The notes beneath the pieces were generated by a model. It searched no databases. It saw only the letters and a list, made by a program, of their open reading frames with translations, and was not told the DNA's origin. A program made the position numbers and the translations under genes. A stretch of 64,000 nt of DNA from a virus, in IMG/VR virus record IMGVR_UViG_3300042484_001250, positions 62,001 to 126,000 of that record; one strand, given 5' to 3'. Numbering within the stretch: the stretch's first letter is position 1; each line of letters starts with the position of its first letter. Positions 7,501-15,700 of this stretch are shown here, in pieces.

Positions 7501-9971
7501 TTTTATTATTAACGTTACTAATTCCTACAATATCCTTTTCACAAACCTTATCGGGTAAAACAAAATCAAATAAAGAAGAACTCATTGGAGTTACAATTTG
7601 GCTAACTAACAAAGATACAAATAAAAAAGTTGGAAGTACATCTGATATTGAATCCAAATATCAATTCCAAAATGTAGTAGTTGGAAACTATTCAATTAAA
7701 GCATCATTTGTTGGATATAAAGAATACACAAAAGATATTACAATTAATGGAGATACCAATTTAGATATCCTAATTGAAGAAGATACAAAGGTATTGCAAG
7801 AAGTTGTGGTAAAGCAAGTAGCAAAGAAAGAAACTGCAACTGCACTTATCAATACACTTAAAGCATCTTACATTGTAGCAGATGGTTTATCAATTGAATC
7901 AATAAAGAAAACACCAGATAGAACTGTTGGAGATGCACTTAAAAGAGTTAGTGGTGTAACAATCCAAAACGATAAGTTTGTTTTAGTTAGAGGTTTAGCT
8001 GATAGATACAACTTGGCTCTACTAAACAAATCAATCCTACCATCAACCGAACCTGATAGAAGAGCATTCTCATTTGATATTATCCCAACATCACTAATAG
8101 ATAATATCATCATCAACAAAGGAGCATCTGCAAACCTACCCGGTGATTTCGCAGGAGGTTTAGTACAAATAACAACAAAAGAAGTTAGTGGTGATTTCTT
8201 TAATATATCATTGGGGGGCAGTTGGGGTTCACTATCAACGGGACAGGATTTTAGGTTGGTAGACGCTATACAATTCCCAACATCATTTCCATCAACAAAT
8301 GGATATAGAATTGCGGGATTAGGTGATAGAAGAGCATACACTAAACTAATAGGTTCTCCGCAAACCGAAACATCAACATCTATTCCAAACTTAAATGGTA
8401 ACTTATCATTTGGTGTTGTTAAAAACAAATGGAACATCTTATTCAGTTCAACTGCAAGAAACACATACTCTGCCAACACAACTAAAAGAATTGATTACCA
8501 ATCATCAACTGAATTAGCATACAACTATAAAGACCAGAACTATTCAAATGTACAATCATTAAATGGATTATTAAATATAGTTTATTTAGGTGAGAATCGT
8601 TATAGTTGGAAAACACTTGCTAACTACCAAAACGAAAAATCATTTTTAAGTAGAGTTGGTGAGAACTACGATAATGTTCAGTATGTAGATAGTAAATCAT
8701 CCAACTCAATTCAAAAGTTAGTATTCAATACACAATTCGAAGGTAAGTTTAAAACATTTGATTTTAATTTAGGATACAATCTTATGTTAAGAGACCAGCC
8801 CGATTATAGAGTAACACCTTACATATCATCTTTATATACAACAACTCCTTACTCAATAGCATGGAGAGACACGTATCGTTTTTGGAGTGTAATGGATGAA
8901 AACTCATTCAATGGGGGATTGAACAAATCCATAGGAGATGTTCGTTTAGGAGTGGGTTACTTGAAGAAATTTAGAAACTTCAAAGCAAGAATATTCAGAT
9001 ACGAATCAACTGATTTATTAAATGAGATTACAAACAATACTGATAGATATACTGCCGATTTTGATTTGGCAAATGCATATGTGATGTATGAAAAAGAAAT
9101 TGATAAATTAAAAATAAACACAGGTTTTAGAACGGAATACAATTTATTTAAAGTTCAAACATCTGATTTTGGTGGACAACGGATTTCAGTAGATAGAGAG
9201 TATTTGGATTTACTACCATCATTAAACGCAACCTATTCTACATCGGAAAAAAAAAAGGTTAGATTATCCGTAAGTAAAACATTAGCAAGACCAGAGTTTA
9301 GAGAGGTAGCTAATTTTGCATATTATGATTTTGTTAGAAACGCACAACTATTAGGAAATCCAAACTTACAAAAAACGGATATATTCAATTCAGATATAAA
9401 GTTTGAGTTGTATCCTAAATCAGGTGAGAACATATCAATCGGTTTCTTTGGTAAAAAGTTCTTCAATCCAATTGAGCAAGTTGTAGCAGATGGTTCAGTT
9501 CCATCAAACCTTTTACTAACATATAAAAACCCAAAAGAAGCATTGGTATATGGAGTTGAGATTGAACTTCGTAAGAAATTAAATGATTGGATAGATTTAT
9601 ATTCAAACACATCGTTTATCAATTCGGAAGTACAAATCGGTTCAGTAAAAAGACAATTGCAAGGACAATCAAACTATGTAGTAAATGGTGGATTGAACTT
9701 ACATAAAAACAACAATACATTCAACATATCATACAATAGAGTTGGAGATAGAATATCAGCAGTAGGATTTCAAGGATACCCTGATATATTTGAAAACTCT
9801 CGTGATGTAGTTGATATTGTTATTCTTCGTAAAATTAAAAACGGAGAAATTAAATTAGCAGTATCGGATATATTCAGACAACCATTTGAGTATTATCAAA
9901 AACCAAATAGAACTTTAATTAAAACAAACAACGAAACAACAGTTTCACTAACACTAAATTACAACCTATGA
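7488..9971 (+). CDS. TonB-dependent outer-membrane receptor
   Basis: Has 827 residues. Signal peptide about 1-19 (ending SFSQ); carboxypeptidase-like regulatory domain about 20-105 (GVTIWLTNK, NVVVGNYSIKASFVGYKEY); plug domain about 118-235 (GDALKRVSGVTI, FVLVRGLADRYN, DIIPTSLIDNIIINKGASA, GLVQITTKEV); then a beta-barrel ending in aromatic-rich strands. This is the usual layout of Bacteroidota nutrient receptors; it is shorter than typical SusC proteins. Such receptors import ligands with energy from TonB. Finding it inside a phage is unusual: it could replace a host receptor, feed the infected cell, or change surface recognition. Its stop overlaps the start of a lipoprotein gene by four bases, so the two are coupled. 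Its start codon lies in a strong hairpin. Confidence 0.93.
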   Translation: MRKLLLLLTLLIPTISFSQTLSGKTKSNKEELIGVTIWLTNKDTNKKVGSTSDIESKYQFQNVVVGNYSIKASFVGYKEYTKDITINGDTNLDILIEEDTKVLQEVVVKQVAKKETATALINTLKASYIVADGLSIESIKKTPDRTVGDALKRVSGVTIQNDKFVLVRGLADRYNLALLNKSILPSTEPDRRAFSFDIIPTSLIDNIIINKGASANLPGDFAGGLVQITTKEVSGDFFNISLGGSWGSLSTGQDFRLVDAIQFPTSFPSTNGYRIAGLGDRRAYTKLIGSPQTETSTSIPNLNGNLSFGVVKNKWNILFSSTARNTYSANTTKRIDYQSSTELAYNYKDQNYSNVQSLNGLLNIVYLGENRYSWKTLANYQNEKSFLSRVGENYDNVQYVDSKSSNSIQKLVFNTQFEGKFKTFDFNLGYNLMLRDQPDYRVTPYISSLYTTTPYSIAWRDTYRFWSVMDENSFNGGLNKSIGDVRLGVGYLKKFRNFKARIFRYESTDLLNEITNNTDRYTADFDLANAYVMYEKEIDKLKINTGFRTEYNLFKVQTSDFGGQRISVDREYLDLLPSLNATYSTSEKKKVRLSVSKTLARPEFREVANFAYYDFVRNAQLLGNPNLQKTDIFNSDIKFELYPKSGENISIGFFGKKFFNPIEQVVADGSVPSNLLLTYKNPKEALVYGVEIELRKKLNDWIDLYSNTSFINSEVQIGSVKRQLQGQSNYVVNGGLNLHKNNNTFNISYNRVGDRISAVGFQGYPDIFENSRDVVDIVILRKIKNGEIKLAVSDIFRQPFEYYQKPNRTLIKTNNETTVSLTLNYNL

Positions 9972-11170
9972 AAAAATTATTAGTATTGTTCGCAAGTTTA
10001 ACAATCTTTGGATGTTCTAAAGATTTGGGTGGAGAAGTTACACCAATCAATGTACCAACCTCAACAACTTTGAGTGGTAATATCACATCAACTACAACTC
10101 TTACATCGGATAAAGAGTGGGTATTAAAAGGATATGTTTATGTAACCGATGGTGCTAAAGTTATCATTCAACCTGGCACAATTATCAAATCTGATATAAG
10201 TGAGAAAGGTGCATTGTGTATTGAAAGAGGAGCACAAATTGTAGCAGAAGGTACTGCATCAAAACCAATCATATTTACATCTGGTAGACCCGCAGGAGAA
10301 AGAACTCCCGGTGATTGGGGTGGTATTGTAATATTGGGTAGAGCAAAAACCAATAGAACATCCGAACCAACTATCGAAGGTGGTATTGGTAGAGCATATG
10401 GTGGAACAAACGATTTAGATAATAGTGGTATCTTAAAATATGTTCGTATTGAATACGCTGGTATTGCGGCAATGCCAAACTCTGAAATCAACGCATTAAC
10501 ATTGGGTGGTGTTGGTAGTGGAACAATCATTGAGAATGTTCAAACTATCTACGCTAACGATGATGCATTTGAGTTCTTTGGTGGAACTGTAAATGCAAAA
10601 AACTTATACGCATATGGAACTGCGGATGATGATTTTGATTTTGATTTTGGATATAGAGGTAAAGTATCTAATTCAGTTTCTAAAAGAGACCCACAATTTG
10701 TAGATAATGGTGATGCAGGAAATGGTGTAGAGTGTGATAATGATGGTACAGGTTCATCAGCAGAACCATTCACACATCCTATATTAGATGGTGTAATTTT
10801 AATTGGACCAAATGATGCAGCATCTTTACCAAACCATAATTTAGCAATGAGATGGAGAAGAGCAACTCAATTTGAGGTTTACAATTCTACAATCATTGGA
10901 TATATGAAAGGTGGGTTCTCAATGGAAAGTAACGAAACTGCACAATTCTACAAAGATGGTGTAAGTAAATTTCAGAACAACAAAATTGGTTCATTTAATT
11001 TATTAAACTTTATCAGTAAAGCAACTACTATTATTACATCTGATGCGGTTAAAACAAAGGCGTTGAGTGAGGGTAATACTGAAATAACTTTAACTGCTAG
11101 TGAAATAGAAACTTTATCTAAACCAAATTGGACGAATGGTTGGACAAAATTCCCAACAAAAGGAAATTAA
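9968..11170 (+). CDS. Beta-helix lipoprotein partner of the TonB-dependent receptor
   Basis: Has 400 residues with a lipobox (IFGC, Cys16, followed by SKD). The body has the repeating pattern of a right-handed beta-helix: VLKGYVYVTDGAKVIIQPGT, then ALCIERGAQIVAEGTASKPI, a GDWGGIVILG turn, and later YANDDAFEFFGGTVNAKNL. Lipoproteins of this kind are commonly found directly downstream of non-SusC TonB-dependent receptors in Bacteroidota and are thought to help capture the ligand at the cell surface. Here the ATG overlaps the receptor stop (ATGA), so the pair was probably acquired together. Asp-rich loops (DDDFDFDFGYRG) could bind metal. Ligand unknown. Confidence 0.8.
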   Translation: MKKLLVLFASLTIFGCSKDLGGEVTPINVPTSTTLSGNITSTTTLTSDKEWVLKGYVYVTDGAKVIIQPGTIIKSDISEKGALCIERGAQIVAEGTASKPIIFTSGRPAGERTPGDWGGIVILGRAKTNRTSEPTIEGGIGRAYGGTNDLDNSGILKYVRIEYAGIAAMPNSEINALTLGGVGSGTIIENVQTIYANDDAFEFFGGTVNAKNLYAYGTADDDFDFDFGYRGKVSNSVSKRDPQFVDNGDAGNGVECDNDGTGSSAEPFTHPILDGVILIGPNDAASLPNHNLAMRWRRATQFEVYNSTIIGYMKGGFSMESNETAQFYKDGVSKFQNNKIGSFNLLNFISKATTIITSDAVKTKALSEGNTEITLTASEIETLSKPNWTNGWTKFPTKGN

Positions 11171-11210
11171 ATGATAACAATAATATAACAATAGAAAGAA
11201 TATAATTGTG

Positions 11211-11219
11211 ATATTTATA
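11211..11219 (+). promoter_or_regulatory. Phage promoter motif ATATTTATA
   Basis: Exact ATATTTATA, 20 bases before the start of the glycosyltransferase gene and 40 bases after the beta-helix lipoprotein gene. Confidence 0.6.
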
Positions 11220-11239
11220 TATACAAACTAAACAAATAA

Positions 11240-12280
11240 ATGTCATCCTCAAAAACCCTGTTTATATTAAAAAGAAAACAAAACTATAATCTTTCAACCG
11301 ATTATAGTATTGGTTTAAGTACCGGCCTGTACAATTCAGCTCAATTTATGAATCAAATGCTATTAGATGGCGGGTTTGATTCTCAAATGGTAGTTGTAAA
11401 TGATAATAACGATATAGATAGAGAAGTAACTCTACACAAACCAACCCACGTTATTATTGAAGCTCTTTGGGTTGTTCCATCTAAATTCGAAGTTCTTTGC
11501 AAATTACATCCAAACGTTAAATGGGTAATTCGCTTACATAGCGAAATACCATTTTTAGCAAATGAAGGAATGGCAATGGATTGGATTGGGGAATATAGTA
11601 AATTTGATAATATTATTATTTCTTGCAACTCACCACAAACTACCAAAGATATTGAGTTTTATATGAGTACAAAATTAGGTATTAAAAAACATATAGATTT
11701 TTTACCAAATTTTTATCCACAACAATACAAAACTAAATCATTCAATAAGAAAGGTGATACGATTCACATAGGATGTTTTGGTGCAATTAGACCTCTAAAA
11801 AATCATCTTATACAAGCATTTGCAGCAATTAAGTTTGCAGATGAAATTGGTAAAAAATTACATTTCCATATCAATTGCGATAGAGTTGAACAAAAAGGAG
11901 AACCAATATTAAATAACTTAATAAGTATGTTCAATCATTTGGAACATAAAGGTCATAAGTTAGTTCATCATGAGTGGAGTGTTAGAGAGCAATTTATTCA
12001 ATTATGTTCTACGATGGATATTGGAATTCAGATATCATTTAATGAAACTTTTAATATTGTAGGAGCTGATATAGTTTCACAAGGAGTTCCTTTGGTATCT
12101 TCACCTGAAATCCCTTGGGCTAATTCATTATTTACTGCAAGACAAACTAATACTGATGATATTGTAGATTCACTATTATGTACTTACGCATATCCAAAAA
12201 TAAATGTATTATTAAATCAAAGGGGTCTTGAAAAATATACAAATAAAACAAAACATATTTGGTTTAAGTTTTTCAAATGA
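11240..12280 (+). CDS. GT-B type glycosyltransferase
   Basis: Has 346 residues. The layout fits a two-domain GT-B enzyme of the GT4 type: an N-terminal Rossmann half (THVIIEALWVVPSKFEVL, then NVKWVIRLHSEIPFLA), a linker with FLPNFYP, a C-terminal half beginning HIGCFGAIRPLKNH (the strand-GxxRPxKN phosphate-binding turn), and the donor-binding segment MDIGIQISFNETFNIVGADIVSQGVPLV with the conserved Glu. It would transfer a sugar from a nucleotide donor; acceptor unknown. It has its own phage promoter motif. It could modify the exported proteins around it or host surface glycans; both are inference. Confidence 0.75.
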   Translation: MSSSKTLFILKRKQNYNLSTDYSIGLSTGLYNSAQFMNQMLLDGGFDSQMVVVNDNNDIDREVTLHKPTHVIIEALWVVPSKFEVLCKLHPNVKWVIRLHSEIPFLANEGMAMDWIGEYSKFDNIIISCNSPQTTKDIEFYMSTKLGIKKHIDFLPNFYPQQYKTKSFNKKGDTIHIGCFGAIRPLKNHLIQAFAAIKFADEIGKKLHFHINCDRVEQKGEPILNNLISMFNHLEHKGHKLVHHEWSVREQFIQLCSTMDIGIQISFNETFNIVGADIVSQGVPLVSSPEIPWANSLFTARQTNTDDIVDSLLCTYAYPKINVLLNQRGLEKYTNKTKHIWFKFFK

Positions 12281-12288
12281 TATTTATA
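12280..12288 (+). promoter_or_regulatory. Phage promoter motif ATATTTATA
   Basis: Exact ATATTTATA at the very end of the glycosyltransferase gene, 20 bases before the ATG at 12309. The position supports 12309, not an upstream in-frame ATG, as the start of the next gene. Confidence 0.6.
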
Positions 12289-12308
12289 GTTATAAAATAA
12301 TTATAGCT

Positions 12309-13118
12309 ATGAAACAAATATTATTATTTTTTTTGTTATTACCAACATTATTGTTAGGGCAGATATCCTCTTGGAGAAGTGGTGCAACAACCGCACCACA
12401 ACAAAGGAGTAGTGTAAATGTACCATCCAATAGAGAATACTCACAACCAAATCGTAATGATAATGTGAGTAGATGGAGAAGTACACCACAATATAGGCAA
12501 TATCCAAACACACCATATTTTCGTAATAGAGAAGTTTGGGTAGGTGGGATGTACCCTTGGTTTAATGGATTTGGATATTACAATATGTATCCATATTATT
12601 TCTATGATGATTTTGGATATAGACAAAGAGGTAGAGTTCGTATCTATAACGATGGTAAGAGGGATACTATAAGTGTTAAACCAATGCGTTGGGCATTTGG
12701 TTTACAAACATCAAAAGGTAATCAAATTGGTGGTTGGTTGGCAATAGGACATGTAAACTATGTCTTATTAGAATACCAGCAAACAAATCAAATACATTCA
12801 GCATCTTATTTCCCACTTGGACATTTAGGTATTGTTGATTTTCCATTAGTAGAAGATTGGATATCTAACAAAGTATTCTACGCAGGTATTGGTAAGAGGT
12901 ATGGTAGAAACGGAATGCACATATCTTTGGGTTTGGGAAATGAAGAAGTAAGATTTCAGGGAAAAGATAAAATAGGATACATAACATTCCCAAAATATAA
13001 TTCGGACTTTATGACAATGAAATTTGGTATAATACACGACTTCAAATATGTTACTCTTAAATTAGATTATGACCCTATACGAAGAAATGGTATTGTTGGG
13101 GCTGGTATAAATCTGTAA
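12309..13118 (+). CDS. Exported beta-barrel-like protein with WRS-rich N-terminus
   Basis: Has 269 residues from the ATG at 12309. An in-frame ATG at 12228 lies inside the upstream gene and would put 27 polar residues before the signal peptide, so 12309 is preferred; it also sits 20 bases after a phage promoter motif. Signal peptide about 1-18 (ending LLGQ). Residues ~19-100 are Gln/Asn/Arg/Tyr-rich with two WRS motifs and an aromatic cluster (YPWFNGFGYYNMYPYY). The C-terminal half has alternating strands and ends VGAGINL, which fits an outer-membrane barrel. Function unknown; a third or fourth predicted outer-membrane protein in this region. Confidence 0.6.
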   Translation: MKQILLFFLLLPTLLLGQISSWRSGATTAPQQRSSVNVPSNREYSQPNRNDNVSRWRSTPQYRQYPNTPYFRNREVWVGGMYPWFNGFGYYNMYPYYFYDDFGYRQRGRVRIYNDGKRDTISVKPMRWAFGLQTSKGNQIGGWLAIGHVNYVLLEYQQTNQIHSASYFPLGHLGIVDFPLVEDWISNKVFYAGIGKRYGRNGMHISLGLGNEEVRFQGKDKIGYITFPKYNSDFMTMKFGIIHDFKYVTLKLDYDPIRRNGIVGAGINL

Positions 13119-13148
13119 GTTACACTTTTTAATCAAAACAGCATATGA

Positions 13149-14753
13149 TTGAAAAAGTTAAAAGTTTTATTAAGTGTATTATTCATATTCTGTCTAGCTT
13201 CCAAAGCTAACGGACAAACAACATTTACACAAACATTTATAGATAAGTGTACTGGAGAAGTAAAACTCGCCACTACTACTTATGTCAACGGAAGAGCATT
13301 TGTATCTTTCTATGACCAAATGAGAGTATTTACACCGGATGAAGTTACAAGTGGTGTAATGCAAATGTGGTTACAATCCGTATATGTTGCATATTCAACG
13401 CAAGGGTGTGCTACAAACCAGGTAGTACAACAAACTATACAACAAACAGTAAACCAAGCAGTTCAGCAGGCAGCAGCTCAAGCGGCTCAACAAGCAGCTT
13501 CGGCAGCAGCAACACAGGCTGCATCTCAAGCAGCTTCGGCAGCAGCTTCGCAAGCAGCCTCATCAGCAGCAGCTTCAGCAGCACAATCAGCCGCAAGTTC
13601 AGCTGCATCATCTGCCGCTTCTTCTGCAGCAAGTTCAGCTGCAAGTTCAGCTGCATCATCTGCCGCTTCTTCTGCGGCTAGTGGAGCGGCTTCATCGGCA
13701 GCTGGTTCTGCCGTTAGTGGAGCAGCAGCTTCGGCAGCTGGTGCCGCAGTACCACCACCCCCACCAACCCCATCCGCACCTGCTCCTTCTGCTTCGGCTC
13801 CGTCTGGTGGAGGTTCAACCACACCGGCATCAAATAGTTCTTCTGGTGGAGGAAGTGGCGGTAGTAGTTCATCACCAAAAGCAGAAGCAAAAGCAGAAGC
13901 TAAAGCTGAAGCAAAAGCAGAAGCTAAATCCGAAAGTAAGAGTGAATCTAAATCAGAATCAAAATCCGAAAGTAAGAGTGAGGAAAAGAAAGAAGAAACT
14001 AAATCGGAATCTAAAAAAGAAGAGAAGAAAGAAGAATCTAAAAAGGAGGAAAAGAAAGAGGAGAAAAAAGAAGAAAAGAAAAAAGAAAAAATAGCACCAA
14101 TAAATCCATTATTATTAGCATCGGATTTAAGTGTAGTAGAATCATCTCCATCTAAATTTGATGCTATCTTAACAACCGGTGTATCTCGTTCATCAATGGC
14201 TGGGGATGAAAGTTATTCAGCAACATCTATGATATGGAGTAACTTAAAACAATTTGCAGTAAGTGGTGGTTATACTAAAATGAACTTTAAAGATGGCTCA
14301 TTGAATTCTATGAACTCATACTCCGTAACTGGAGCATATCTAAATAGAACCTATATGAGTTTGGTTGGATTGACCGTAATTATACCAAACCCAAATATTG
14401 GTGTATATGGATATAATGTTGGTTTAGTTAATTTATTCTCACCAAAAGCAGATGGTGGATATGGATATAGTGTAAGTAATTCTGGTGTTGTATTTTGGAC
14501 TAAACCATATCAAACTACAAAAAAACTAACTCTTTCACCACAAATATTTACAATGTTACCTGGTGGTAGTTGGGATACAACTAACGGAGAATTCACTTAT
14601 AGTTCTGATGTTGGGTTTTTATTGGGTACTTCAATTGATTACAAAATCAGTAAACGTTTTGGATTTAGTTTTAATTACAAAATCAATACGTCTACTGCTG
14701 CAGGGGCTCCGATATTAAGTAACTTTTTAATTGGTTCTAGATTGATGCTTTAA
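13149..14753 (+). CDS. Exported beta-barrel-like protein with long Ala/Ser and Lys/Glu low-complexity region
   Basis: Has 534 residues, probably starting at TTG: a TGA precedes it in frame and the first in-frame ATG is at codon 58, which would lose the signal peptide (about 1-23, ending ANGQ). Residues 24-103 form a small N-terminal domain. Residues 104-200 are almost only Ala, Ser and Gln. Then comes a Pro/Ser/Gly linker, and residues 244-313 are made of KAEAK, SESK and KKEE repeats, probably a long charged helix. Residues ~320-534 are a barrel-like domain paralogous to that of the protein at 2063-2962. The layout suggests a membrane-anchored domain joined to a distant head by a long rod. 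Function unknown. Confidence 0.6.
   Translation: MKKLKVLLSVLFIFCLASKANGQTTFTQTFIDKCTGEVKLATTTYVNGRAFVSFYDQMRVFTPDEVTSGVMQMWLQSVYVAYSTQGCATNQVVQQTIQQTVNQAVQQAAAQAAQQAASAAATQAASQAASAAASQAASSAAASAAQSAASSAASSAASSAASSAASSAASSAASSAASGAASSAAGSAVSGAAASAAGAAVPPPPPTPSAPAPSASAPSGGGSTTPASNSSSGGGSGGSSSSPKAEAKAEAKAEAKAEAKSESKSESKSESKSESKSEEKKEETKSESKKEEKKEESKKEEKKEEKKEEKKKEKIAPINPLLLASDLSVVESSPSKFDAILTTGVSRSSMAGDESYSATSMIWSNLKQFAVSGGYTKMNFKDGSLNSMNSYSVTGAYLNRTYMSLVGLTVIIPNPNIGVYGYNVGLVNLFSPKADGGYGYSVSNSGVVFWTKPYQTTKKLTLSPQIFTMLPGGSWDTTNGEFTYSSDVGFLLGTSIDYKISKRFGFSFNYKINTSTAAGAPILSNFLIGSRLML
13458..14088 (+). repeat. Low-complexity coding repeat (Ala/Ser then Lys/Glu)
   Basis: GC-richer imperfect repeats of GCA/GCT/TCA/TCT codons cover 13458-13750, followed after a Pro/Gly linker by GAA/AAA/TCT repeats from about 13878 to 14088. 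They encode residues 104-200 and 244-313 of the surrounding protein. Open frames in the other phases here are by-products of the repeats. Confidence 0.85.
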
Positions 14754-14890
14754 GAAATAACTTCTTTATCTATATGTAGAGGTTCAGTATGTTGTCTTTG
14801 TTTTCTAACACCATAATGAGTTGTTGTTTTAGCAATTGTAGCTCCTAAAGAACCACAAATTAGAATTATTGTAATTAATAAATTTATCAT
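14750..14890 (-). CDS. Small minus-strand membrane protein
   Basis: Reading the minus strand gives 46 codons from ATG at 14890-14888 to TAA at 14752-14750: an N-terminal hydrophobic segment (MINLLITIILICGSLGATIA) followed by a polar, basic tail (HYGVRKQRQHTEPLH) ending VIS. It overlaps the stop of the preceding + strand gene by a few bases, end to end. One membrane span with a basic tail is typical of small phage membrane proteins. No ribosome-binding site is visible, as for most genes here. It occupies about half of an otherwise empty 319-base gap, which supports it, but its small size keeps the confidence moderate. Confidence 0.5.
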   Translation of the reverse strand: MINLLITIILICGSLGATIAKTTTHYGVRKQRQHTEPLHIDKEVIS

Positions 14891-15072
14891 TTTTTTGTAT
14901 TATTTGTATTGTTTTATCACTTTTCTAATATAAGTATTGGAAAAATACTAAAAATATAATAAAAATAGGATTTTCCCAATAAGTTGAAAAAGGTTCTTTA
15001 TATAATACAAAAATATTATAATTTTATTGATTATTAAGTATTTAATATTTATTGGTGTAAAAAATATACATT
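14891..15072. other. AT-rich divergent intergenic region
   Basis: About 180 very AT-rich bases between the minus-strand small gene and the + strand gene at 15073. It should hold promoters for both. On the + strand an ATATTTATT variant occurs at 15045-15053. On the minus strand TATTTTTG (15015-15008) matches the host -7 pattern TAnnTTTG but is far from the small gene. A weak hairpin (AGTATT/AATACT) lies near 14933-14949. Nothing else is evident. Confidence 0.4.
15045..15053 (+). promoter_or_regulatory. Phage promoter motif variant ATATTTATT
   Basis: One-base variant of ATATTTATA, 19 bases before the start at 15073, in the usual window for the motif. Confidence 0.45.
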
Positions 15073-15699
15073 ATGAACACGTTTCTTAAATTAGGTGTAA
15101 TCGTTATAGCAATCGCAGTTGGGATATTTATATTCCGTGAATGTTCTTCATCGGATACACCGGGTGAAACTGTGAATGTGGATGGTAAAAAATATGAGTT
15201 GATAAAACACAAAATTGATACTTTTGTTGTTGAGCATACTCAAATTAAATATAAAAGAGGACAGGATATCTACCACGAAACAATTGTGGAAAAAGAGAAA
15301 AGAGTAGAAGTACCAATTTATATTAAAGCTGATAGTGAAAGAATTGTCAGAGAGTATCATCAAAAAGTTTTGTATAAAGATAAGTTAGTATTAGATAATG
15401 ATTTGGGAACAATTGAATTAACCGATACTATATCTATGAATAAAATTATTGGTAGAAAGTGGAACGCTCAAATAAGGGAAAGAACCATAACTGATACCAA
15501 AATAGTAAAAGAGTTACCAAAGAATCAGATTTACGTTGGAGCACAAACTATAATTGGAAATTCGAATGTATTGGTTGGTCCACAACTTACATTGAAAACT
15601 AAAAAAGATAATATGTATGGTGCCGGAATGTTAATTGATGGTGATGGTAAAAAGTACTTAGGAGTTTCAGTTGGTTGGAAAATTAGACTTAAAAAATAA
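15073..15699 (+). CDS. N-terminally anchored periplasmic protein, possibly spanin-like
   Basis: Has 208 residues. One membrane segment at about 6-21 (KLGVIVIAIAVGIFIF) is followed by Cys24 and a soluble part. The middle (EKEKRVEVPIYIKADSERIVREYHQKVLYKD) looks helical and charged; the end (IYVGAQTIIGNSNVLVGPQL, then KKYLGVSVGWKIRL) looks like membrane-associating beta hairpins. An inner-membrane anchor plus an outer-membrane-like end is the layout of a unimolecular envelope-spanning protein, so a spanin-like lysis function is possible. No family is recognised. It is directly followed by the Ntn-hydrolase-like gene. Confidence 0.5.
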   Translation: MNTFLKLGVIVIAIAVGIFIFRECSSSDTPGETVNVDGKKYELIKHKIDTFVVEHTQIKYKRGQDIYHETIVEKEKRVEVPIYIKADSERIVREYHQKVLYKDKLVLDNDLGTIELTDTISMNKIIGRKWNAQIRERTITDTKIVKELPKNQIYVGAQTIIGNSNVLVGPQLTLKTKKDNMYGAGMLIDGDGKKYLGVSVGWKIRLKK

Positions 15700-15700
15700 A

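Noticed and set aside
7868-8479. 203-codon open frame opposite the TonB-dependent receptor
   Set aside because: The receptor frame is clearly coding with all domains; the opposite frame has no recognisable motif and is a by-product of codon bias.
12228-12308. Upstream in-frame ATG that would lengthen the protein starting at 12309
   Set aside because: It lies within the glycosyltransferase gene, would bury the signal peptide, and ignores the promoter motif at 12280.
13367-14094. Several long open frames in other phases and on the minus strand over the Ala/Ser and Lys/Glu repeats
   Set aside because: They are produced by the codon repeats, give unnatural compositions (poly Leu/Gln, poly Ser, poly Ala) and lack starts with any promoter context.
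15671-15700. Upstream in-frame ATG for the Ntn-hydrolase-like gene
   Set aside because: It lies in the previous gene and would move the candidate nucleophile Cys further from the N-terminus.
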